DNA of 64,000 nucleotides, from positions 1 through 64,000 of the forward strand of contig NZ_MKCT01000001.1 of NCBI RefSeq assembly GCF_001855555.1, written 5' to 3'. Made by a program: the position numbers and the translations under genes. The notes under the pieces were generated by a model that saw only the letters and a program-made list of their open reading frames with translations, was not told where the DNA came from and did not search any database. Source of the DNA: Chromobacterium sphagni. GTDB lineage: Bacteria > Pseudomonadota > Gammaproteobacteria > Burkholderiales > Chromobacteriaceae. How positions within the stretch are numbered: the first letter of the stretch is position 1; the number at the start of each line of letters is the position of its first letter. Shown here one piece after another: positions 1-9,885 of the stretch.

Positions 1-282
1 CCGGCACATCGGCGCGGTGACGCCGGCATTGTTGATCAGCGCGTCCAGATGGCCGAAGCGGCACAGCACATCTTCGAACAGCCTCACGATGGCAGCCTCC
101 TGCGAGACGTCTGCGCGGAACAGCTCCACCGCCTCGCCCAGTTCGCCCTTCAACGCTGCGGCGCTGGTCTCGTCGCTGCGGTAGTTGACCGCCACCCGCC
201 AGCCCTTCCGCACCAGTTGCCGCACCGTCGCCGCGCCGATGCCGCGCGAGCCCCCCGTCACCAGCGCCACCTTGCCGTCCAT
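1..282 (-). CDS. Short-chain dehydrogenase/reductase (partial, C-terminus outside window)
   Basis: The frame reads from about position 282 leftwards off the window edge, so only the first 94 or so residues are visible. The N-terminus has the Rossmann cofactor motif TGGSRGIGA and, further on, the NNAG motif of classical SDR oxidoreductases, which use NAD(P)H to reduce or oxidise a carbonyl or hydroxyl group. The substrate cannot be told. I chose ATG 282 because AAGGG sits 6 nt upstream; an alternative ATG at 288 forms an ATGA overlap with the tyrA stop but would abut that ribosome site. The overlap suggests co-transcription with tyrA. Confidence 0.85.
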   Translation of the reverse strand, partial: MDGKVALVTGGSRGIGAATVRQLVRKGWRVAVNYRSDETSAAALKGELGEAVELFRADVSQEAAIVRLFEDVLCRFGHLDALINNAGVTAPMCR

Positions 283-284
283 GC

Positions 285-1169
285 TCATCCCTTGCGTAGA
301 AATTGCTGATGCCAGCGGCTGCGCACGCCGCGCGCCTCGCTGAACAACCGATTGAGTCCAGTGGCGTCGCCCCGCTCCAGCATGCCGCTCAAGCGCTCCA
401 GCCCGGCGCGGTAGTCGGCCAGCTCAGCCAGCAGCGCCTCGCGGTTGGCCAGGCTGATATCGGTCCACATTTCCGGATGGCTGCCGGCGATGCGGGTAAA
501 GTCGCGGAAACCGGTGGCGGCGAAGTCGAAACAGCGCTCGGCATTGTCCTTGGCCGCCACCCGGTCGACATAAGCGAAGGCGAGCAGATGGGGCAGATGG
601 CTGACGCTGGCGAACACCGCGTCGTGCTCGGCGGCGCTCATGCTGTGGATCTCGGCGCCGCAGGCCTGCCACCAGCCGGCCACCATGGCGGCGGACTCCG
701 GCAGCGTTTCGTCCAGCGGCGTCAGCACCACCCGGCGGTTTTCGTACAGGCCGTACTGGGCGGCCACCGCGCCGGACATGTCGGAACCGGCGATGGGATG
801 CGCCGGCACGCAGTAGGCCAGATGATTCGGCAAATGCTCGCGATACAGCGCCGCCACATCGCTCTTGGTGCTGCCGCCGTCGGTGACGATGGCCCCAGCG
901 CGCAGGCCCGGCGCCAACGCCGCCATCAGCGCGCCCATCTGCCCCACCGGCGACGCCAGCAGCACCAGATCGGCCCGCCCCGCCACTTCGGCGATGTCCT
1001 GGCTGATCTCGTCCACCACCCCCAGCGCCAGCGCCCGCTCCAGGTTGGCCAGGGTGCGGCCCACGCCTATCACCCGCCGCACCCGGCCGGCCCGCCTCAA
1101 GGCCAGCGCGAACGACCCGCCGATCAGGCCGACGCCCGCCACCACCAGGGTGTCTATCTGCTGCTGCAC
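285..1169 (-). CDS. tyrA: Prephenate dehydrogenase
   Basis: This 294-residue protein matches the TyrA family, which oxidatively decarboxylates prephenate to 4-hydroxyphenylpyruvate with NAD(P)+ in tyrosine synthesis. The dinucleotide motif GVGLIGG lies at residues 12-18, and a conserved HPIAGSDMSG segment lies in the middle. I chose the GTG start at 1169 because it follows a GGGGGA ribosome site and gives the usual family length; the frame stays open to 1274 but the extra residues look non-coding. Its stop overlaps the possible upstream start of the next SDR gene, so the two are probably one transcript. An arogenate-specific enzyme cannot be excluded. Confidence 0.9.
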   Translation of the reverse strand: MQQQIDTLVVAGVGLIGGSFALALRRAGRVRRVIGVGRTLANLERALALGVVDEISQDIAEVAGRADLVLLASPVGQMGALMAALAPGLRAGAIVTDGGSTKSDVAALYREHLPNHLAYCVPAHPIAGSDMSGAVAAQYGLYENRRVVLTPLDETLPESAAMVAGWWQACGAEIHSMSAAEHDAVFASVSHLPHLLAFAYVDRVAAKDNAERCFDFAATGFRDFTRIAGSHPEMWTDISLANREALLAELADYRAGLERLSGMLERGDATGLNRLFSEARGVRSRWHQQFLRKG

Positions 1170-1263
1170 TGCGCTCCCCCTATGCTCGCCGCCACCAGGG
1201 CGGCATGAAGGTCTATCATAAGCGATTTTGCCGCCATGGCCAGCCCATGGCCGGGAGACGCCG

Positions 1264-1524
1264 ATGAAGCCCACGCTGTATTGCTATTTCAAGGCCGGGA
1301 CCGATCATCCCGCGCAACTGGCGCGACTGCGCGCGCTGCAGGAGGAAATGGCCGCCGCCGGCTGGCCGGGGCAGCTCTTGCGCCGCTGCGACGACGCGGA
1401 CACCTGGATGGAGGTCTACCCGGAAATATCCGACCGCGCCGCTTTCCTGGAGGTCTGGCAGGCCGCCCGCCTGAGACACGGCCTGGACATGGACTGCCAT
1501 CGGGAATGGTTTCAGCCGCTGTAG
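1264..1524 (+). CDS. Small DUF4936-like protein
   Basis: An 86-residue soluble protein starts at ATG 1264 after the sequence GGGAGACGCCG, which supplies a good ribosome site. It opens with a strand-like segment TLYCYFKAG followed by helical repeats of Leu-Arg, and has a WMEVYPE segment. The length and layout recall the DUF4936 family of betaproteobacterial proteins of unknown function; I have no functional assignment. It is divergent from tyrA, with starts about 95 bp apart. The 170 bp after it, up to the symporter gene, hold only weak GC-rich hairpins and no gene that I can see. Confidence 0.7.
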   Translation: MKPTLYCYFKAGTDHPAQLARLRALQEEMAAAGWPGQLLRRCDDADTWMEVYPEISDRAAFLEVWQAARLRHGLDMDCHREWFQPL

Positions 1525-1695
1525 CCGCCACGGACGAGAAAAAGGCCGGGCGCCTGGCCCAGCCTGTCAAAGAAACACGATACGAGAGAAACCGAAACCT
1601 TCCGCCCGGAGGCGGCAAGCGAAAACGGCTAGGCAATCAATATACTCAAGGCTCGCGCCCTTACCAAATCACTTGTTCTGCTTAGCAAATCACCG

Positions 1696-2877
1696 TCAAC
1701 CGCGCTGCGCCGCCGCCTCTGCGGCCGACTCCGCCGCGCCTCCGACCAGCTTCTCCACCCACAGCGCGATCACGCCGTCGCCGGCCACGTTGCAGGCGGT
1801 GCCGAAACTGTCCTGCGCCAGGTACAGCGCGATCATCAACGCCAGGCTGGCCTCGGGAAAGCCCAGCATGCTGGACAGGATGCCCAGCGCCGCCATCACG
1901 CCGCCGCCCGGCGCGCCCGGCGCCGCCACCATGGTGACGCCCAACAGCAGGATGAAGGGCAGCATCACCTCCCAGCCCGGCACCTCCAGGCCGCCGGTCA
2001 TCAGCATCACCGCGGTGGCGCAGCTGACCAGGGTGATGGTGGAGCCGCACAAGTGGATGGTGGCGCACAGCGGCATCACGAAATTCGCCACCGGCGGCGC
2101 CACCTTCATATTGCCGGCCGAACGCAGCGCCACCGGGATGGTGGCCGCCGAGGACATGGTGCCCAGCGCGGTGAAATAGGCCGGCAACATGGCGCGCAGC
2201 AGCGAAAGCGGATTGCGGCCGAGCAACAGGCCGCTGGCGCCGTACAGCAGCGTCAGCCACAGGCCATGCAGCGCAACCGCCAGCAGCAACACCACGCCGA
2301 AGGTCTTCAACGTGTCCAGCGCGCTGCCGGCGGCCGCCATCTCGGCGAACACGCAGGCGATATAGGCCGGCAAAAAGGGCACCAACACCCGCGCCAGCAC
2401 CCGCTCGACAATCTCCTTGCCCTGCTCCGCCACCTCACGCAGCCGCTGCGCGCCGGTGGCGGCGATGCCCAGGCCGAAGACGAAGGCCAGCATCAGCGCC
2501 GTCATCACATCGAACAGCGGCTTGATCTCCAGCTTGAACAACGGAGCGGTCTGCGCCGCCACAGCCGGAACCGCGGCGGCCTCGCCCACCCATTGCGGCA
2601 GCACTGCCGACGCCGCGGCAAAAGCCAGCATGCCGGACAGCACGGTGGAAGCGTAGGCCAGGCCGACAGTCCAGCCCAGCATCCGCCCCGAGCCGCGGTC
2701 CAACGCGGCGATGCCGCTCATGATGTAGAACACGATGATAAGCGGGATCATGAATCCGATGAATTGGCCGAACAGGCCCTTGAACGTCAACAGCAACGAC
2801 AGCAGCGGAACCGGCGCGAACAGCCCCAGCGCGATGCCCAGCGCCATGCCGGCCAGCAACTTCAGAATCAACCTCAC
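1696..2877 (-). CDS. Dicarboxylate/amino acid:cation symporter (DAACS/SDF family)
   Basis: A 393-residue inner-membrane protein, strongly hydrophobic throughout, with the sodium:dicarboxylate symporter pattern: paired re-entrant hairpins rich in Ser/Thr/Gly, including ALGTMSSAATIPVAL and a later VAAPGAPGGGVMAALG segment followed by an AGDGVIALW terminal helix. Members import C4-dicarboxylates, glutamate or serine/threonine with Na+ or H+. The substrate is not determinable from sequence alone. I chose GTG 2877 because AAGAGG lies 6 nt upstream; a TTG at 2883 abuts that site. It is a stand-alone gene; the 167 bp between it and pabC hold several GC hairpins but no gene. Confidence 0.88.
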   Translation of the reverse strand: MRLILKLLAGMALGIALGLFAPVPLLSLLLTFKGLFGQFIGFMIPLIIVFYIMSGIAALDRGSGRMLGWTVGLAYASTVLSGMLAFAAASAVLPQWVGEAAAVPAVAAQTAPLFKLEIKPLFDVMTALMLAFVFGLGIAATGAQRLREVAEQGKEIVERVLARVLVPFLPAYIACVFAEMAAAGSALDTLKTFGVVLLLAVALHGLWLTLLYGASGLLLGRNPLSLLRAMLPAYFTALGTMSSAATIPVALRSAGNMKVAPPVANFVMPLCATIHLCGSTITLVSCATAVMLMTGGLEVPGWEVMLPFILLLGVTMVAAPGAPGGGVMAALGILSSMLGFPEASLALMIALYLAQDSFGTACNVAGDGVIALWVEKLVGGAAESAAEAAAQRG

Positions 2878-3044
2878 AGGCAACCTCTTGTCAGCTTATC
2901 CAGCCTGCCGTCCTCCCATGCGGCGATGCGCAAGGCAAAACCGTCCCCGCCGGCCATGGCTGCCGGCAGGTATCGGGAGAAAACGGGAAGCCTGCCGAAA
3001 CGGCAAGCGGAACCTCGCGCCGGCAGTCCCTCCGGCGCAAGGCA

Positions 3045-3857
3045 TCAGGCTTGTTGTAATAAGGCTTGCCGCAGCGTCTGCAGCAAAGGGGAAGGCGTCC
3101 AGACGCGGTCGCCTAGGCGGGCCACCGGCCAGAGGCCCATCAGGCTATTGGAGAGAAACACCGCGTCAGCGTCAATCAAGTCGGCGGCAGAAAGTCGCGA
3201 TTCGATAAATTCAAGTCCGAATTGAGAAACATTTTCTGTCAACCAATCCCTCACTGCGCCGTTCACCCCGCATCTGTCCAGCCTGGGCGTCAGCACCTGC
3301 CGATCGCGCAGCAGATAGACATTGCTCATGGTGCCTTCCGCCAGCCAGCCATCCTGGTCCAGCAGCAGGCCCTCCTGGATCGCCGGATCGTCCCACTCCG
3401 AGCGCGCCAGCACGCTTTCCAGCCGGTTGAGGTGCTTGATGCCGGCCAAGCGCGGCTGCAGGGATAGCTTCAGTTCGCACCAGCGGACATGGACGCCATC
3501 GCGACCCTGCTCTTCCGGATAGCCCTGCCACGGCGCGGCCGCGACGATGCGGGTTGGCGCGCCGGCCGCCGCCATCGCATAGCCGCGCGCCCCCGCGCCG
3601 CGGGTCAGCGTGATCTTGCCCACCGCCAGCGCATGCCCGCGCCCCAATGCCGCCAGCTCGTCCAGCAGCAGTTGCTCATCCGGCAGTTGCAGGCTCAGCC
3701 GCGCCGCGTCGTCGGCCAGCCGCGCATACTGCCAGCGCCACAGCCGGGGCCTGCCATCGCGCAGCTGCATGGTGCGGAACACGCCGTCGCCGTAGCTCAG
3801 GCCGCGGTCCCGCGCCGACACCACTTCCGCCGGCAAGCCGTTGACCAGCATCGCCAT
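3045..3857 (-). CDS. pabC: Aminodeoxychorismate lyase
   Basis: A 270-residue fold-type IV PLP enzyme that splits 4-amino-4-deoxychorismate into p-aminobenzoate and pyruvate for folate synthesis. The RDRGLSYGDGVFRTMQL segment near residue 20 and the central KHLNRLESVLARSEW segment, which contains the PLP lysine, are typical, as are the EGTMSNVYLL strand and the downstream GVNGAVRDWL region. Its ATG shares one base with the stop of pabB (TGATG), so the pair is translationally coupled. A branched-chain or D-amino acid aminotransferase is the main alternative, but the coupling to pabB makes PabC much more likely. Confidence 0.92.
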   Translation of the reverse strand: MAMLVNGLPAEVVSARDRGLSYGDGVFRTMQLRDGRPRLWRWQYARLADDAARLSLQLPDEQLLLDELAALGRGHALAVGKITLTRGAGARGYAMAAAGAPTRIVAAAPWQGYPEEQGRDGVHVRWCELKLSLQPRLAGIKHLNRLESVLARSEWDDPAIQEGLLLDQDGWLAEGTMSNVYLLRDRQVLTPRLDRCGVNGAVRDWLTENVSQFGLEFIESRLSAADLIDADAVFLSNSLMGLWPVARLGDRVWTPSPLLQTLRQALLQQA

Positions 3858-5149
3858 CAGGCCTGCTCGACGCCCAGCGCGCGCAGCAGGCCGCGCGCCT
3901 TGTGGCGGGTTTCCATCAGCTCGCGCTCGGGGTCGGAGTCGGCGACGATGCCACCGCCGGCGCGGAAGCGCAGCTGGCTGCCCTGCTGCATGAAGGTGCG
4001 GATCAGGATATTCATGTCCATTGTGCCGTCGCGGTTGAGGTAGCCCAGGCTGCCGGTATAGGCGCGACGCGCGCTGTTTTCCAGCTCGCGGATGATCTGC
4101 ATGGTACGCACCTTGGGACAGCCGGTGATGGTGCCGCCGGGGAACAGCGCGCGCAGCACGTCCGCCGGGGCGATGTCATCGCGCAATTTGCCGCGCACAT
4201 TGGATTCGATATGGTGGACATAGGCGTAGCTGGCGACCGCCATCAATTCGTTGACCTCCACCGTGCTGGGTTGGCAAATGCGGCCCAGGTCGTTGCGTTC
4301 CAGGTCTATCAGCATCACATGCTCGGCTCGTTCCTTGATGCTGGAAATCAGCCGCTGCTTCAGCGCGGCGTCCTCGGCGGCATCTTGTGAGCGAGGATGG
4401 GTGCCGGCGATGGGCCGGGTTTCCGCCCAGCCGTCGCGCACCCGCACCAGCCGCTCCGGCGAGGAGCTGACGATCTGTGCATCGCCGAAGTCGGCCAGCG
4501 CCGAGAACGGCGCCGGATTGGCGCGGCGCAGCGCGGCGAACAGGTCGGGCGCGGCGATGCCGTCGGCCAGGGTGGCGCGCCAGCCGCGCGAGATGTTCAC
4601 CTGGAACACGTCGCCCTCGTAGATGTACCGCTTCAGCCGCACCACCGCATCGGTATACCACTCGGGCGGGTCTTCCTCCAGCGCCGCCAGCTCCACGGCT
4701 GCCGGCTCGAAACCGGCTTGGCAGCCTACCAGTTGCTCCAGCCGGTGCCAGTCTTCGGCGGTCTCGCCTACCAGCCAGGCCTCGCTATTGGCGCGGTCCA
4801 CCAGCACCGCGGCCGGCGTGCGCGCCCACACCGCCAGCGGAAAGCTGTCCGGCAAGGCCGTCGGCACCCGCGGTTCGAATTCCGACAACAGATCGTACGC
4901 CATGTAGACGAACCAGCCGCCGACAAAAGGCAGCTGGTGCGGATTGGACACCGGCTGCGGCCGGAATCCCCGCACTTCGCGCAGGAAATCCCGGCCTTGG
5001 TCCGCCGCGAACACGCGGCGCTCGCTCTGCATCAGCAGCAAATCCCAACCGCTGTCGCCGGACGACTGCATCAGGTAGGGAAAGTTGGCTCGATCGGCCG
5101 CATGCAGCGCCAACAGATCGGGAATGAATTCGAGTTTCTGGGTGTACAT
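3857..5149 (-). CDS. pabB: Aminodeoxychorismate synthase component I
   Basis: A 430-residue chorismate-binding enzyme that, with a PabA glutaminase encoded elsewhere, aminates chorismate to 4-amino-4-deoxychorismate. The C-terminal half carries the family signatures VNISRGW, SSSPERLVRV, the ETRPIAGTHPRS segment, PGGTITGCPKVRTMQ and a final FRAGGGIVADSDPERE. I chose ATG 5149, preceded by AGGACTTCAG; upstream codons back to 5272 run through the terminator hairpin of fabF and are not coding. No pabA partner lies nearby, and the protein shows no fused glutamine amidotransferase domain. Confidence 0.93.
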   Translation of the reverse strand: MYTQKLEFIPDLLALHAADRANFPYLMQSSGDSGWDLLLMQSERRVFAADQGRDFLREVRGFRPQPVSNPHQLPFVGGWFVYMAYDLLSEFEPRVPTALPDSFPLAVWARTPAAVLVDRANSEAWLVGETAEDWHRLEQLVGCQAGFEPAAVELAALEEDPPEWYTDAVVRLKRYIYEGDVFQVNISRGWRATLADGIAAPDLFAALRRANPAPFSALADFGDAQIVSSSPERLVRVRDGWAETRPIAGTHPRSQDAAEDAALKQRLISSIKERAEHVMLIDLERNDLGRICQPSTVEVNELMAVASYAYVHHIESNVRGKLRDDIAPADVLRALFPGGTITGCPKVRTMQIIRELENSARRAYTGSLGYLNRDGTMDMNILIRTFMQQGSQLRFRAGGGIVADSDPERELMETRHKARGLLRALGVEQA

Positions 5150-5230
5150 CTGAAGTCCTGGGCCGGAACGGCCCGGCGCTGATTCGAAATACGCGTCCCC
5201 GCCCGGCACCGCGGCGGGTGACAAAAAAAA

Positions 5231-5262
5231 GAAAAACCGCTGCGAGTGTAACGCAGCGGTTC
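5231..5262 (-). terminator. Intrinsic terminator downstream of fabF
   Basis: Read on the minus strand, a perfect AACCGCTGCG stem with an 8-nt loop is followed by a run of T residues interrupted by one C. It sits about 25 bp past the fabF stop and before the pabB start, so it separates the fatty-acid operon from the pab operon. Confidence 0.88.
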
Positions 5263-5287
5263 GGACTGTCAATCGGCGAATGCGGTA

Positions 5288-6529
5288 TCAGACTCGCTTG
5301 AATACCAGCGTGCCGTTGGTACCGCCAAAACCGAAGGAGTTGGAGATGCCGATGTCGATCTTCATGTCGCGCGCCGTATTGGCCACGTAATCCAGATCGC
5401 AACCGGCCTCCACATCCTGATCGACCAGGTTGATGGTCGGCGGCGACACCTGATTGTGCACCGACAGAATGGTGTAGATCGCCTCCACGCCGCCGGCGCC
5501 GCCCAACAGGTGGCCGGTCATCGACTTGGTGGAATTGACCGCCAGCTTCTTGGCGTGGTCGCCAAACGCGATTTTCAGCGCGCTGGTTTCGTTGGCGTCG
5601 CCCAGCGGGGTCGAGGTGCCATGCGCGTTGACATACTGCACCTGGTCCGGATTGATGCCGGCGTCGCGCAAGGCGTTGGCCACGCCGCGCGCCGGCCCCT
5701 CCGAGCTGGGCGCGGTGATATGATGGGCGTCCGAGCTCATGCCGAAGCCGATCAGCTCCGCATAGATCCTGGCGCCGCGTTTCACCGCGTGCTCGTAGTC
5801 CTCCAGCACCAGCACGCCGGCGCCCTCGCCCATCACGAAACCGTCGCGACCCTTGTCCCAGGGACGCGAAGCTGCGGCGGGGTCGTCATTGCGGGTCGAC
5901 ATCGCCTTCATCGCGGCAAAGCCGCCAATGCCCAGGCGCGAGATCGCGCCTTCGGAACCACCGGCCACCATCACGTCGGCGTCGCCGTACTGGATCAGCC
6001 GCGCCGCATCGCCGATGCAGTGCGCACCGGTGGTGCAGGCCGACACGATGCCGTAGGTCGGCCCCTGATAGCCCTTCAGGATCGATACCTGGCCGGCGAT
6101 CAAATTGATCAGCGAACCGGGAATGAAGAACGGGCCGATCTTGCGCGGGCCGCCATCCATCAGCGCCACGCCGGTTTCCTCGATCAGCGGCAAGCCGCCG
6201 ATGCCGGAACCGATGTTGACGCCGACGCGGGTCTTGTCCAGGCCCGGCACATCGTCCAGGCCCGCATCCGCCACCGCCTGCAGCGCCGCAGCAATGCCGT
6301 AGTGGATGAACAGGTCGTTCCGCCGCGCCTCTTTCGGCGAGATGTACTGGCTGATGTCGAAATCCTTGACCTCGCCGGCAATCTGGCATGCCATGTCGCT
6401 GGCGTCGAAACGGGTGATCTTGGCGATGCCGCTCTTGCCGGCCAACAGGTTGGCCCAACCGGTGGCGACATCATTGCCGACCGGGGACACATGGCCCAGG
6501 CCGGTTACTACTACTCTGCGTTTGGACAC
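5288..6529 (-). CDS. fabF: 3-oxoacyl-[acyl-carrier-protein] synthase II
   Basis: A 413-residue beta-ketoacyl-ACP synthase that elongates acyl-ACP with malonyl-ACP in type II fatty acid synthesis. The catalytic triad is visible: Cys in VSACTTGAH, His in [11 protein letters not shown] and His in [13 protein letters not shown], plus the terminal [11 protein letters not shown] motif. I chose the GTG start at 6529 because GGAGA lies 7 nt upstream and the length equals that of known FabF proteins. It is the last gene of the fab cluster, 165 bp after acpP, and ends at a strong terminator. Confidence 0.96.
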   Translation of the reverse strand: MSKRRVVVTGLGHVSPVGNDVATGWANLLAGKSGIAKITRFDASDMACQIAGEVKDFDISQYISPKEARRNDLFIHYGIAAALQAVADAGLDDVPGLDKTRVGVNIGSGIGGLPLIEETGVALMDGGPRKIGPFFIPGSLINLIAGQVSILKGYQGPTYGIVSACTTGAHCIGDAARLIQYGDADVMVAGGSEGAISRLGIGGFAAMKAMSTRNDDPAAASRPWDKGRDGFVMGEGAGVLVLEDYEHAVKRGARIYAELIGFGMSSDAHHITAPSSEGPARGVANALRDAGINPDQVQYVNAHGTSTPLGDANETSALKIAFGDHAKKLAVNSTKSMTGHLLGGAGGVEAIYTILSVHNQVSPPTINLVDQDVEAGCDLDYVANTARDMKIDIGISNSFGFGGTNGTLVFKRV

Positions 6530-6694
6530 GAAGAATCTCCGTGAGAGATGGGAGGGCAGTCTCCCCATGAAACCTTGCCGCCCGTCCGAACCATATGATA
6601 ATTCAAACGCACGTTTGGAATCCTCTTAGCAAAAGAACCTCTGCAGGCGAGCCGAAGCAGCACCGGGCAGAGGTCCTGGTCCCTCAAAAGGGGA

Positions 6695-6934
6695 TTATTT
6701 GTTCAGGTGAGCGCTGACGTAGTCTACAGCTTGCTGAACGGTAGTGATCTTCTCGGCCTCTTCATCCGGGATTTCGCACTCGAACTCTTCTTCCAGAGCC
6801 ATGACCAGCTCAACGGTGTCGAGGGAGTCGGCGCCCAGATCGTCAACGAAGGAGGACTCAATCTTGACTTCAGCCTCGTTCACGCCCAGTTGTTCGGCAA
6901 CGATCTTCTTAACGCGCGCTTCGATGTTTTCCAT
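6695..6934 (-). CDS. acpP: Acyl carrier protein
   Basis: A 79-residue acidic four-helix protein. The 4'-phosphopantetheine attachment serine is Ser37 in the invariant [10 protein letters not shown] segment. It carries growing acyl chains between the Fab enzymes encoded on both sides. The sequence is close to the bacterial consensus from start to end and the length is standard. It sits between fabG and fabF as in most proteobacteria. The flanking gaps of 108 and 165 bp are the widest in the cluster, which may allow extra transcription for this abundant protein. Confidence 0.98.
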   Translation of the reverse strand: MENIEARVKKIVAEQLGVNEAEVKIESSFVDDLGADSLDTVELVMALEEEFECEIPDEEAEKITTVQQAVDYVSAHLNK

Positions 6935-7042
6935 TGTATAAACCCTTGACCTTTCTGATTCGGGATCGCAAAACCCCGGTATTCTACAAAAAAAAATTAG
7001 AGCAGCCTACCTAAATCTTGCTCCGGCGCTAGCCGGGCAGGA

Positions 7043-7780
7043 TTACGGCATCAGCATGCCCCCATTGACATGCAAGGTTTGGCCCGTGATATAGGCCGCA
7101 CGAGCCGATGCCAGGAACACAACGGCATCGGCGATATCCTTGGCGTCGCCCAGGCGGCCCAGAGCGATCTGGCCCACCAGCGCTTCGCGTTGCGCTTCCG
7201 GCAGCGCGCGGGTCATGTCGGTATCGATGAAACCCGGCGCCACGCAATTGACGGTGATATTGCGGCTGCCGACCTCGCGCGCCATCGACTTGGTGAAGCC
7301 GATGATGCCCGCCTTGGCGGCCGCGTAGTTGGCCTGGCCGGCGTTGCCCATCACCCCAACCACCGAGGCGATGTTGATGATGCGGCCGAAACGCGCCTTC
7401 ATCATGCCACGCAGCACGGCCTTGGAGGCCCTGAACACCGACTTCAGGTTGGTGTCCATGATTGCGTCCCAGTCATCGTCCTTCATCCGCATCAACAAAC
7501 CGTCGCGGGTGATGCCGGCATTATTGACCAGCACGGCGATGCCGCCGAACTCCTTTTCCACCGATTCGATCAGCGCTTCCACCGCGCCCGGTTCGGTCAC
7601 GTTCAGCACTCGGCCGGCGCCGCCGCCGGTGGACAAACGCTCGTGGATGGCCGCCGCGCCCGATTCGGACGTCGCGGTGCCGATCACGATGGCGCCCTCG
7701 GCGAGCAGCGCATCGGCGATAGCCGCGCCAATGCCGCGCGAAGCGCCGGTCACCAGCGCCACTTTGCCTTGCAGACTCAT
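7043..7780 (-). CDS. fabG: 3-oxoacyl-[acyl-carrier-protein] reductase
   Basis: A 245-residue NADPH-dependent SDR enzyme that reduces 3-oxoacyl-ACP. It shows TGASRGIGAAIA for the cofactor, NNAGITRDGLLMRM, the catalytic Ser in NIASVVG, the YxxxK pair in NYAAAKAG and the FabG-typical PGFIDTDMT loop. The ATG at 7780 has GGGAGA 7 nt upstream; an in-frame TTG one codon earlier is less likely. It lies between fabD and acpP. Confidence 0.97.
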   Translation of the reverse strand: MSLQGKVALVTGASRGIGAAIADALLAEGAIVIGTATSESGAAAIHERLSTGGGAGRVLNVTEPGAVEALIESVEKEFGGIAVLVNNAGITRDGLLMRMKDDDWDAIMDTNLKSVFRASKAVLRGMMKARFGRIINIASVVGVMGNAGQANYAAAKAGIIGFTKSMAREVGSRNITVNCVAPGFIDTDMTRALPEAQREALVGQIALGRLGDAKDIADAVVFLASARAAYITGQTLHVNGGMLMP

Positions 7781-7865
7781 CAATGTGTCTCCCTGTTGTT
7801 GACGCCCGCCATCGCTCCGGCAGGCCGCCGCAGGCCGGCCTCGCGGCCTGCCCGGTTTAATCCTG

Positions 7866-8795
7866 CTACGCCAGTTGCTCGCGCGCGGCTTCCAGCGCGG
7901 CGCGGTCGGTCAGCGCCAGGCACTTGACGTTGCCGTCTATGCGCTTGGCCAGACCCGCCAGCACCTTGCCCGGACCGCATTCGGCCATCAGCGTGACGCC
8001 ATCGGCCGCCAGCTGCTGAATGGTCTCGGTCCAGCGCACCGGCATATACAGCTGGCGCGTCAGCGCATCGCGGATCTGCGCGGCGTCGCCATAGCTGGCC
8101 ACATCCGCATTGTGCAAAACCGGTATCGCCGGCGCATTCAGGTGCACGTCCTTCAGCGCCTCGCCCAGACGCTCGGCCGCCGGACGCATCAGCGCGCAGT
8201 GGGACGGCACCGAAACCGGCAACGGCAAGGCGCGCTTGGCGCCGCGCGCCTTGCACAACGCCATCGCGCGCTCGACGGCGGCCTTGTGACCGGCGATCAC
8301 CACCTGGCCTGGCGAATTGAAATTCACCGCCTCAGCCACTTCGCCCTGCGCCGCCTCCGCGCACGCGGCGCGGATGTCTTCGTCGGCCAGGCCGAGTATC
8401 GCGGCCATCGCGCCGACGCCGGCCGGCACCGCAGCCTGCATCGCCTCGGCGCGCAGACGCACCAGTTTGACCGCCTCGGCGAAAGGCAGCGCGCCGGCGG
8501 CCACCAGGGCGGTGTACTCGCCCAGGCTATGGCCGGCGACCAGCGCCGGCTGCTTGCCGTTCAACTCCTGCCACGCCAGATAGGCGGCATAGCCGGCTGC
8601 CAGCATGATGGGCTGGGTATTGACGGTGGCGTTGATCGCATCGGCGCTGTCGGCCTGGAGCATCGCCCACAGATCCAGCGACAAGGTGTCGGACGCCTCT
8701 TCAAACGTGTGCTGTACCACGGGCAGGTCGGCGAAGCCGTCCATCATTTTCAGGCTTTGCGAGCCCTGACCCGGAAAAAGAAAAGCAAAAGCCAT
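7866..8795 (-). CDS. fabD: Malonyl CoA-acyl carrier protein transacylase
   Basis: A 309-residue acyltransferase that moves malonyl groups from CoA to ACP. It begins with the FLFPGQGSQ oxyanion-hole motif and has the nucleophile serine in GHSLGEYTAL, the catalytic His in PVSVPSHCALM and the NFNSPGQVVIAG segment. ATG 8795 is preceded by GGAGT and gives the usual length; the frame is open to 8864 but those codons are upstream leader. It sits between fabH and fabG. Confidence 0.97.
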   Translation of the reverse strand: MAFAFLFPGQGSQSLKMMDGFADLPVVQHTFEEASDTLSLDLWAMLQADSADAINATVNTQPIMLAAGYAAYLAWQELNGKQPALVAGHSLGEYTALVAAGALPFAEAVKLVRLRAEAMQAAVPAGVGAMAAILGLADEDIRAACAEAAQGEVAEAVNFNSPGQVVIAGHKAAVERAMALCKARGAKRALPLPVSVPSHCALMRPAAERLGEALKDVHLNAPAIPVLHNADVASYGDAAQIRDALTRQLYMPVRWTETIQQLAADGVTLMAECGPGKVLAGLAKRIDGNVKCLALTDRAALEAAREQLA

Positions 8796-8920
8796 AGTCG
8801 ACTCCAGAGAATTCGACGCAAAGAATGACGCAAAGCAATGGCTGTTGCCAAGCACGCCGATCAATAAACCCCGTCATTATCGGCGATCAGGCGGCAAAAC
8901 CACCATTTATGCGTCACTTT

Positions 8921-9880
8921 TTAAAAAGTCAGCAGCACCGCACCCCAGGCGAAACCGCCGCCTATGCCTTCCAGCAGCACGGTCTGGCCGCGCCGGATCC
9001 GCCCATCCCGCACCGCGACATCGAGCGCCAACGGCACCGAGGCGGCCGAGGTATTGCCCTGCGTCGGCAGGGTCACCACCACCCGCTCCATGCTCAGCCC
9101 CAGATGCTTGGCCGTGGATTCTATGATGCGCAGATTGGCCTGATGCGGCACCAGCCAGTCCACCGCCGCCTTGTCGACGCCGGCCTCCTTCAAAGTGGAA
9201 ACGGCGATCTCGGACAGCGACTTGACAGCGAACTTGAATACCGCCGGACCGTCCATGTGCAGATAGGGCATGCCCTGGATCTTGCCGCCGGAAATCTGCG
9301 CCGGCGTGTTGAGCAGGCCCTGGTAGCGGCCATCGGCCGCCAGCTTGGCGTGCAAAATGCCCGGCTCGTCGGACGCGCCCAGCACTACCGCGCCGGCGCC
9401 GTCGCCAAACAGCACGCAGGTGCGCCGATCGTCCCAATCCAGCACCCGCGACATGATCTCGGCGCCGATCACCAGGGCCTTCTTCGCCATGCCACTCTTG
9501 ATATAGGCGTTGGCGGTAGAAAGCGCGTAGATGAAGCCGGCGCACACCGCTTGCACATCGAAAGCGGGAATGCCGGGCAGACCCAGCTTCTCCTGCAAGA
9601 TGCAGGCGGTGCTGGGGAAAATCATGTCGGGAGTGGTGGTGGCCACGATGATCAGGTCGATCTCGTGCTTGTCTATGCCAGCGCTTTCAATGGCAGCTTG
9701 CGCCGCCTTGAACGCGAGGTCGCTGGTCTTGTGCTGATCGTCGGCAATATGGCGCGCGCGGATACCAGTGCGAGAAACAATCCACTCGTCGCTGGTATCC
9801 ACACGTTCGGCCAATTGCGCATTGGTAAGCACCCGAGCTGGCAGAAAACTGCCGGTGCCGAGAATGCGGGAATAGCCCAT
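8921..9880 (-). CDS. fabH: 3-oxoacyl-[acyl-carrier-protein] synthase III
   Basis: A 319-residue initiating ketoacyl synthase that condenses acetyl-CoA with malonyl-ACP. The Cys-His-Asn triad appears in [21 protein letters not shown] and [12 protein letters not shown]. The N-terminal [17 protein letters not shown] and [15 protein letters not shown] segments are classic FabH. ATG 9880 is only 5 bp after the plsX stop with a weak ribosome site, so translation is probably coupled to plsX. The stop is followed by a 125-bp gap to fabD. Confidence 0.96.
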   Translation of the reverse strand: MGYSRILGTGSFLPARVLTNAQLAERVDTSDEWIVSRTGIRARHIADDQHKTSDLAFKAAQAAIESAGIDKHEIDLIIVATTTPDMIFPSTACILQEKLGLPGIPAFDVQAVCAGFIYALSTANAYIKSGMAKKALVIGAEIMSRVLDWDDRRTCVLFGDGAGAVVLGASDEPGILHAKLAADGRYQGLLNTPAQISGGKIQGMPYLHMDGPAVFKFAVKSLSEIAVSTLKEAGVDKAAVDWLVPHQANLRIIESTAKHLGLSMERVVVTLPTQGNTSAASVPLALDVAVRDGRIRRGQTVLLEGIGGGFAWGAVLLTF

Positions 9881-9885
9881 GGTTG